Source: Planctomycetota bacterium (GTDB taxonomy: Bacteria; Planctomycetota; Phycisphaerae; SM23-33). Taken from it: a stretch of DNA of 56,317 bases. Positions within the stretch are counted from its first letter, which is position 1, and each line of letters starts with the position of its first letter. The stretch is from positions 1 to 56,317 of the forward strand of contig JAAAOJ010000061.1 of the NCBI GenBank assembly GCA_009908915.1. Direction: 5' to 3'. Made by a program: the position numbers and the translations under genes. Shown piece by piece: positions 51,487 to 56,317 of the stretch. The notes beneath the pieces were generated by a model that did not search any database, was not told the origin of the DNA, and worked only from the letters and a program-made list of their open reading frames with translations.

Positions 51487-51518
51487 GCCCGTGGCGGCGT
51501 TGCCGTGGGCTCGTCTTT
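51487..51518 (+). terminator. Intrinsic terminator of the ribosomal superoperon
   Basis: GCCCGTGGC (51487-51495) pairs with GCCGTGGGC (51502-51510) over nine positions, two of them G-T, with a six-base loop; TCGTCTTTTG follows. It lies 38 bases after rplQ. Confidence 0.6.
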
Positions 51519-51572
51519 TGTGCCGCCCAGGATACCCGTGGCGCCGCCGACCGGCGACGCAGGGAGATGGCG

Positions 51573-52004
51573 ATGAAGACCGACCCTGATTGTGTGTTCT
51601 GCAAGATCGTCGCGCGAGAGATTCCCGCCGCCGAACTGCTTGAAGACGATGACGCCTTTGCCTTCCTCGACATCGGGCCGCTCACGCCGGGACACACGCT
51701 GCTGATACCGCGGGAGCACTACACGACCGTCGACGAGATGCCCGGCGACCTGCTCGCCCGCGTCACCCAGCACCTGCCGCTGCTGGTTCAGGCTGTCCAG
51801 GCCGCCACAGGCTGCGACGGCGTAAACATCTTGCAGAACAACCATCGCATCGCCGGCCAGCTCGTCCCGCACGTGCATATCCACATTATCCCGCGCCGGC
51901 CGGGCGACGCATGGACGTTCAACTGGCCCGCCAGCGAATACGCCGAAGGCGAGATGGGCAAGATGGCCGACCGCATCTATCGCGAACTCGAACGCCGCTG
52001 TTGA
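51573..52004 (+). CDS. HIT-family hydrolase
   Basis: A 143-residue nucleotide phosphoramidase/hydrolase of the HIT group (HinT-like). It starts CVFCKIVAREIPAAELLEDD and ends in the catalytic triad HVHIHIIPRR (H-x-H-x-H) near residue 95, preceded by NNHRIAGQLVPH. I chose ATG 51573 because AGGGAG lies six bases upstream; ATG 51567 overlaps that site. It lies after the ribosomal terminator and before the cyclophilin gene. Confidence 0.93.
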   Translation: MKTDPDCVFCKIVAREIPAAELLEDDDAFAFLDIGPLTPGHTLLIPREHYTTVDEMPGDLLARVTQHLPLLVQAVQAATGCDGVNILQNNHRIAGQLVPHVHIHIIPRRPGDAWTFNWPASEYAEGEMGKMADRIYRELERRC

Positions 52005-52097
52005 GTGATCCCAAGGCCCGGGGCGGCGAATCTCTGGCCGCCGACGGCTGCATATCATACACGGATACCCACAGGACACACGACGAGGAGAACGAAC

Positions 52098-52826
52098 ATG
52101 CGTACATTCACGATACTGGCACTGGTGGGACTCCTGCTGGCGGGCACGGCCTGTGACAACGGTTGGACCGGCGGCTGGGGCAAGAAGGACCAACCGCAGG
52201 CCGAACCGGAGGCCACCGCGGCAACCGACGAGGCGGACGCTTCGGGCCAGCCGGCGCAGGCTACCGAGGCCGACACCCAGGCCGACGCCGTCCGGGCTCA
52301 GCCGGCCGACGATACCCCCGTGGTTGTTATCGAGACCGACAAGGGCCCGATCGTCGTGGAACTCTACGCCACCAAGGCTCCCAAAACGGTCGAAAACTTC
52401 CTGACCTACGTGCAGGATGATTTCTACGGCGGCACGATTGTCCACCGCGTGATTCCGGGCTTCATGATCCAGGGCGGCGGCATGACGCCGGACATGCAGC
52501 GCAAGGACACCCATGCCCCGATCCGCAACGAAGCCGACAACGGCCTGAAGAACGAACGCGGCACGATCGCGATGGCCCGCACGAACGATCCGCACTCGGC
52601 AACCAGCCAGTTCTTCATCAATCATCGCGACAACCCCGCACTCAACCACACTGCCAAGACCCCGACGGGCTGGGGTTATTGCGTCTTCGGCCGCGTGATC
52701 GACGGCATGAACGTCGTCGACGCCATTGCCGGCGCGGCGACCACCACCCGCGCCGGTCACAAGGACGTCCCGGTCGAGCCGGTGGTCATCAAACACGTGT
52801 ATCGCATGGGCGACGGAAGTAAATAG
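52098..52826 (+). CDS. Lipoprotein peptidyl-prolyl isomerase, cyclophilin type
   Basis: A 242-residue folding factor that isomerises X-Pro bonds, probably at the outer face. MRTFTILALVGLLLAGTAC is a lipoprotein signal with lipobox AGTAC. Residues 25-78 are a low-complexity Ala/Asp/Gln linker. The cyclophilin domain has HRVIPGFMIQGGGM, NERGTIAMARTNDPHSATSQ and FFINHRDNPALNH, and ends FGRVIDGMNVVDAI. The Arg in the first word and the QF pair are catalytic-site residues of the family. ATG 52098 follows GAGGAG. Confidence 0.93.
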   Translation: MRTFTILALVGLLLAGTACDNGWTGGWGKKDQPQAEPEATAATDEADASGQPAQATEADTQADAVRAQPADDTPVVVIETDKGPIVVELYATKAPKTVENFLTYVQDDFYGGTIVHRVIPGFMIQGGGMTPDMQRKDTHAPIRNEADNGLKNERGTIAMARTNDPHSATSQFFINHRDNPALNHTAKTPTGWGYCVFGRVIDGMNVVDAIAGAATTTRAGHKDVPVEPVVIKHVYRMGDGSK

Positions 52827-52828
52827 CC

Positions 52829-52856
52829 TTGACGGCCCATGGCGGGGGTTTAGAAT
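52829..52856 (+). promoter_or_regulatory. Promoter of the GT2 gene
   Basis: TTGACG (52829-52834), 16 bases, TAGAAT (52851-52856). Transcription should begin near 52863. An ATG at 52864 opens a 14-codon frame ending at 52908, 43 bases before the GT2 start codon, so a leaderless upstream peptide is possible. Confidence 0.6.
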
Positions 52857-52950
52857 ACTGACAATGCGTCACCAGGGATTGGTTTTGCGTGGGACGGAGT
52901 CGACGTAAGCTCCTCCCCGGCATGTCCCCGACTCAACTGACAGGACATCG

Positions 52951-54498
52951 ATGGACGTTGCAGAACTCGCACAGATGGCGTTCATGCTGTTGTATACAGT
53001 GCTGCTGATTATCGTCTCGATATTCGGCGTGCATCGGTATGTCCTGGTGTACCTGTACTGGCGGAACCGCGAGAAGTCGCCCAAACCGGCGGGGCGCTTT
53101 GACGAGTTGCCGCACGTGACGATCCAACTGCCGATGTTCAACGAGCGCTATGTCGCCCGCCGAATCATCGAAACCACGTGCGAGATCGACTATCCTCGCG
53201 AGAAGTTGCAGATCCAGGTCCTCGACGATTCGACCGATGAGACGACCGAGATCGCCCGGCAGACGGTCGAGGCCATACAGGCCCGCGGGCTGGACATCGA
53301 GTACATTCACCGCGACGACCGCACGGGCTTCAAGGCCGGTGCCCTGGCCAACGGCATGAAGACCGCCACGGGCGAGTACATCGCCATCTTTGACGCTGAC
53401 TTCGTGCCGAAACACGATTTTCTGACAACGACGATCCACCATTTCCTCGACCCGAAGGTCTGTGTCGTGCAGACACGTTGGGAGCACATCAACCGCGACA
53501 ACAGCCTGCTCACCAAGAGCCAGGCTATCTTCCTTGACGGCCACTTCGCCATCGAGCACGTGGCCCGCAATCGCAGCGGGCGCTTCATGAGCTTCAACGG
53601 TACGGGCGGCATCTGGCGTCGCGCAGCGATCGACGACGCGGGCGGCTGGCACCACGATACGCTGACGGAAGATCTCGACCTGTCCTACCGCGCGCAGTTG
53701 AAGGGCTGGACCTTCGTGTTCCTGCCGCAGCACATCAGTCCGGCCGAGCTCCCGCCGGAGATGGCGGCCTTCAAGGCCCAGCAGTTCCGCTGGACCAAAG
53801 GCGGCGCGCAGAACGGCCTGAAGCTCATGCCGAAGGTCCTGATGTCCAAGGCCCCGCTGAAGGTCAAGGTCGAGGCGTTTTTTCAGCTGGCGGGCTTCAC
53901 GATTCATATTTTCATGTTGGGGCTCGTGCTGCTGATGTTCCCGGCGATGTACTTCCAGTGCCTTCCCCTGGAGACGGGCACGGCCTGGCGGACGCTGGTG
54001 GACGTGGGCATCTTCACGCTGGCGACGATGTCGGCGACGGTCTTCTACTGTGCCGGACAGGGCGCCTTGCGCGGCAACTGGCGGTTCCCGTTGCGGTACG
54101 GACCGGTGATGATGGCCTTGGGCGTTGGGCTGTGTGTTTCGAATACCAAGGCGATTCTTGAAGCTTGGCTGGGGCGCAAGAGCGGCTTTGTGCGGACGCC
54201 GAAGTACGGCCGCGATAGCGCGAACAACTACGCCGACACACAGGTCAAGAAACGTCGCCGCAAGTGGCTGCCTTACGTTGAGTTCGCGATGGGCCTGTAC
54301 ATGGTCGGCTGCCTGATCTGTGCGATCTTCGACCTGCGGGCAGCGATCACGGCCCCGTTCCTGGTGATCTTTGCCTTCGGGTTCTTCTACGTGTCGGTGC
54401 TGAGTTTCCAGGCCGAGCGGGCGCAACACGCCGCGCCGCCGGAAGAGGCCGCCCTCGCTGCCGACACCGAAATGGCTGACACCGAAATGCTCAGTTGA
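52951..54498 (+). CDS. Membrane glycosyltransferase family 2, processive-synthase-like
   Basis: A 515-residue inner-membrane GT2. A hydrophobic N-terminal helix (residues about 9-27) precedes the catalytic domain with DADF (Asp148, Asp150, metal/UDP site), TEDLDL (catalytic Asp241) and QQFRW (277-281), the D,D,D,QxxRW pattern of cellulose-synthase-like and related enzymes. The C-terminal part has about five membrane segments (about 310-330, 345-370, 385-405, 455-475). Which sugar it uses and whether it is processive cannot be read from the sequence. ATG 52951 follows AGGA. It is monocistronic, ending opposite tRNA-Leu. Confidence 0.9.
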   Translation: MDVAELAQMAFMLLYTVLLIIVSIFGVHRYVLVYLYWRNREKSPKPAGRFDELPHVTIQLPMFNERYVARRIIETTCEIDYPREKLQIQVLDDSTDETTEIARQTVEAIQARGLDIEYIHRDDRTGFKAGALANGMKTATGEYIAIFDADFVPKHDFLTTTIHHFLDPKVCVVQTRWEHINRDNSLLTKSQAIFLDGHFAIEHVARNRSGRFMSFNGTGGIWRRAAIDDAGGWHHDTLTEDLDLSYRAQLKGWTFVFLPQHISPAELPPEMAAFKAQQFRWTKGGAQNGLKLMPKVLMSKAPLKVKVEAFFQLAGFTIHIFMLGLVLLMFPAMYFQCLPLETGTAWRTLVDVGIFTLATMSATVFYCAGQGALRGNWRFPLRYGPVMMALGVGLCVSNTKAILEAWLGRKSGFVRTPKYGRDSANNYADTQVKKRRRKWLPYVEFAMGLYMVGCLICAIFDLRAAITAPFLVIFAFGFFYVSVLSFQAERAQHAAPPEEAALAADTEMADTEMLS

Positions 54499-54509
54499 CC
54501 GGCAGCCAC

Positions 54510-54591
54510 TGCGAGGGACAGGACTCGAACCTGCACGCCTTGCGGCACCAGGACCTAAACCTGGCGCGTCTGCCAATTCCGCCACCCTCGC
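54510..54591 (-). tRNA. tRNA-Leu (TAG anticodon)
   Basis: A class II tRNA of 82 bases on the minus strand. Acceptor GCGAGGG/CCCTCGC, anticodon stem CCAGG/CCTGG with loop TTTAGGT (anticodon TAG), a long variable arm (TGCCGCAAGGCGT) and the T-arm GCAGGTTCGAGTCCTGT are all present. CCA is not encoded. It converges on the GT2 gene. Confidence 0.96.
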
Positions 54592-54715
54592 CGGTGCCTT
54601 GATCGTACACGATAGCCCACGTCGCTGCCAAGGTGTCCCGCCGCGTATTTTCGCCTAACGTTGAGGCTTTCTGTCTGTCCACAGGGGCAGGCAATGTGAA
54701 AAAAGCAATTCCGCC

Positions 54716-54744
54716 TTGACGGGCGTTTTGCCGATTATTAATAT
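54716..54744 (+). promoter_or_regulatory. Near-consensus promoter of the structured RNA
   Basis: TTGACG (54716-54721), a 17-base spacer, TAATAT (54739-54744). This is the best promoter match in the last 5 kb; the transcript should begin at about 54750-54752. Confidence 0.75.
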
Positions 54745-54749
54745 AGAAT

Positions 54750-54915
54750 ATGACGACGAAGCGCATCGCCCCGAGCCACTTCTCGGGTGAAGCGTTTTGC
54801 CCCGAGACGCATCAGTTGTTCTCTTCGGGCAGGCTTTTCACGCCAGCCCAAGCGGGTTCACGTCGGGTCGCTGCGTGCGACCCTGACCCGCCATGCCAAA
54901 ACGCGGTGCATCTGC
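54750..54915 (+). ncRNA. Candidate structured non-coding RNA, family unknown
   Basis: Immediately after a strong promoter about 165 bases can fold into a compact RNA. A junction is closed by GCATC/GGTGC (54763-54767 with 54905-54909). It carries the hairpin CCCGAG/CTCGGG (54770-54775 with 54782-54787) and the long-range helix GCGTTTTG/CAAAACGC (54792-54799 with 54897-54904). Inside are GGGCAGGC/GCCAGCCC (54827-54834 with 54842-54849, one A-A mismatch) and a rod GCGGGT/ACCCGC plus GGGTCGC/GCGACCC (54852-54891). I do not recognise 4.5S, tmRNA or RNase P words; 6S RNA cannot be excluded. A 60-codon frame through it has no family or ribosome-binding site. I see nothing else in 54916-55110. Confidence 0.5.
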
Positions 54916-55110
54916 CGCGACGACGCGAGTGATCGCCGTCGATGTAATGTTTGAATCGCTCTTGCCGTCCGCGGTTTGTACCGCATCGTGACGCCAGTGC
55001 CGCCCGCCGGCCGGGTTCTCGACGACGGCGCTGACGTTGAGTGACGTCAGTCCAGTGGCTCAGGCCCACGCGCCGGCCGCGCAACGGGCCGCAACGCCAA
55101 GGAGAGCGAA

Positions 55111-56196
55111 ATGTCGACCATGCCGAAACACACGTGCGGTGACATGACGGGAAACACGAGCAATCTGCATTCGCGGGCCGCAGACATACATGCCTTGCCG
55201 CGCGATACGGCGGACGGGGACGTCCACCCGCCCGGCGAGCAGTCGGGGCGGGCCGTGGCCTGCCTCGCCGGCCTCATGCCATGGGTCATCAGTGCTCTCT
55301 TCCACGTCAGTCTGGCCCTCATCCTCCTTTTGATCGTCATGGTTGTCATCGCCACTCCCAAGACCACGAAACTGCCCACGCTCATCAGCCCCACCGAATC
55401 GCCCGTTCCGCCGACCGCCATACCCTTTGTGGGCGACAAGCCGCTTGAGCAGCGCGACGATGCACGCCGCGCGCAGGACTTGGAGGAACCAAGTGGCCGA
55501 CGCGATCACAAGGTCGAGGCGGATATCGACCGACGGCGTAAGCCCGTCGAACTGTCCGATCTCATTGCCGCCGGCGAGATCGCCCAGCCCGGCGAGACGG
55601 CATGCGACGGGGCGTTCTTCGGCGTTGGCCTAGGCGACATCGGCAAGGACCCCGGCGACGGAAGCGGCAGCAGCACGCGGTTTCCGGGCGGCAAGGCCAA
55701 CGTCGTCTACGTTCTGGATCGCAGCGGCTCGATGATCGACACGTTCGACCACCTGCGGCTGGAAGTCGGCCGCTCGATCGGCCGGCTGAACCTCGGATGT
55801 GGTTTTCACGTCATATTCTTTGCAGGCAGCAAGCCCAGCGAGAACGCGCCGCGCCGTCTGGTGGCGGCCGACAACGGCAATCGCCGCGATGCGTGGTCGT
55901 GGATTCTCGATGTACGTCCCGAGGGACAGACCGATCCGCTGCCGGCGTTGCAGCGCGCCTTCACCGTACTGAAGCGTGCCCGCAACGAACACCCGAGAAT
56001 CATCTACCTGCTGACGGACGGCATTTTCCCGGACAACGAGAAGGTTCTCGACGCCATCCGTCGCATGAACGCTGACAGGAGCGTTTTCATCTGCACCTTC
56101 CTTTACGGCAGCCGGCCACCGGAAGCCGTCGAGGTCATGCAGCGCATTGCGCGCGAAAACCGGGGCGTGTATCGATATGTTAGTCTGGACGAGTAG
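55111..56196 (+). CDS. Membrane-anchored von Willebrand A domain protein
   Basis: A 361-residue protein. A 50-residue polar start leads to one membrane helix (about 54-82, LMPWVISALFHVSLALILLL and on), then a charged linker (90-190) and a C-terminal vWA domain. The MIDAS begins DRSGSM at Asp203 (D-x-S-x-S), with IIYLLTDGIFPDN as the later metal-site strand and VFICTFLYG near the end. The single helix and the layout resemble TonB/ExbD-like or Bat-type surface proteins. AAGGAGAG lies before ATG 55111. It is followed 71 bases later by another gene on the same strand. The specific role is unknown. Confidence 0.85.
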   Translation: MSTMPKHTCGDMTGNTSNLHSRAADIHALPRDTADGDVHPPGEQSGRAVACLAGLMPWVISALFHVSLALILLLIVMVVIATPKTTKLPTLISPTESPVPPTAIPFVGDKPLEQRDDARRAQDLEEPSGRRDHKVEADIDRRRKPVELSDLIAAGEIAQPGETACDGAFFGVGLGDIGKDPGDGSGSSTRFPGGKANVVYVLDRSGSMIDTFDHLRLEVGRSIGRLNLGCGFHVIFFAGSKPSENAPRRLVAADNGNRRDAWSWILDVRPEGQTDPLPALQRAFTVLKRARNEHPRIIYLLTDGIFPDNEKVLDAIRRMNADRSVFICTFLYGSRPPEAVEVMQRIARENRGVYRYVSLDE

Positions 56197-56267
56197 TCCC
56201 TGAATGTGTCTTAATGCAGTGCTTGCGGGGCCGTCAGCCCCCAGGTTCGGCAGAGAGGAGATGTACC

Positions 56268-56317
56268 ATGGCCGCTGAACAAACAACGTCGCCTGAGACG
56301 CAGCCGTTGCCCCCCGA
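56268..56317 (+). CDS. Start of an unidentified gene, cut by window edge
   Basis: ATG 56268 follows GAGGAG and gives MAAEQTTSPETQPLPP before the window ends. A soluble Thr/Pro-rich N-terminus is all that can be seen. After a membrane vWA gene of this kind a MotA/TolQ/ExbB-type channel gene is common, but nothing here proves it. Confidence 0.5.
   Translation, partial: MAAEQTTSPETQPLPP

Noticed and set aside
54750..54932. A 60-codon frame starting at the predicted transcript start
   Set aside because: Its translation is Pro/Arg/Cys-rich with no family, there is no ribosome-binding site, and the same bases form many helices. A leaderless gene cannot be fully excluded.

Overview
The window is about 56 kb of high-GC chromosomal DNA. 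I place it in the Planctomycetota, possibly Phycisphaerae. The grounds are inference: an EF-Tu whose switch I lacks the usual APEEKARGIT word and resembles planctomycete EF-Tu as I remember it, a ribosomal superoperon without rpmD and infA, GC-rich codon use that leaves long antisense frames open, many predicted lipoproteins, and WaaF/WaaP-like envelope genes typical of a Gram-negative cell plan.

Layout. (1) 1-5.3 kb is a mixed, partly decayed stretch: a truncated GxxExxY gene, the remnant of a tyrosine recombinase beside a broken HAD-like lipoprotein gene, an intact 46-residue lipoprotein, Hsp20, a small exported protein, a MoxR ATPase, and a Na+/H+ antiporter preceded by a nested hairpin RNA. 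(2) 5.3-10 kb is an envelope cluster: a HAD-like lipoprotein, then a tightly overlapping set of GT9 heptosyltransferase-like, WaaP-like kinase, GT4 and PlsY. (3) 10-15.8 kb holds two paralogous PilX-like surface or pilus proteins either side of an alpha-repeat exported protein. (4) 15.9-31.1 kb is tRNA-Thr, tuf, rpmG, tRNA-Trp, secE, nusG, rplKAJL, rpoB, rpoC, with a mobile four-helix-bundle (S23/IVS type) gene inserted exactly between rpoB and rpoC. (5) 31.2-51.4 kb is rpsL, rpsG, fusA and then the S10-spc-alpha superoperon from rpsJ to rplQ, closed by an intrinsic terminator. (6) 51.5-56.3 kb has a HIT protein, a lipoprotein cyclophilin, a membrane GT2, tRNA-Leu on the minus strand, a promoter-driven structured RNA candidate, a membrane-anchored vWA protein and the first codons of one more gene.

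How it fits together. Regions 4 and 5 encode most of the transcription and translation core (RNA polymerase alpha, beta and beta', NusG, about 30 ribosomal proteins, EF-Tu, EF-G) plus the SecYE translocon, adenylate kinase and methionine aminopeptidase. The core genes carry several uncommon details: RpoB with Asn where E. coli has His526, S12 with Arg at position 88, SecY with four extra N-terminal membrane segments, low-complexity tails on NusG, S3, S17, L15 and L17, and a 44-codon open frame between rpsJ and rplC.

The spacers are unusual. Several hold degenerate tandem 7-9-base words, sometimes as facing inverted arrays, and others hold palindromic hairpins. The best candidates for something undescribed are the structured RNA at 54750-54915, the antiporter leader RNA at 5205-5262, the word-repeat arrays around the GxxExxY and S23-type genes, and the extended SecY.
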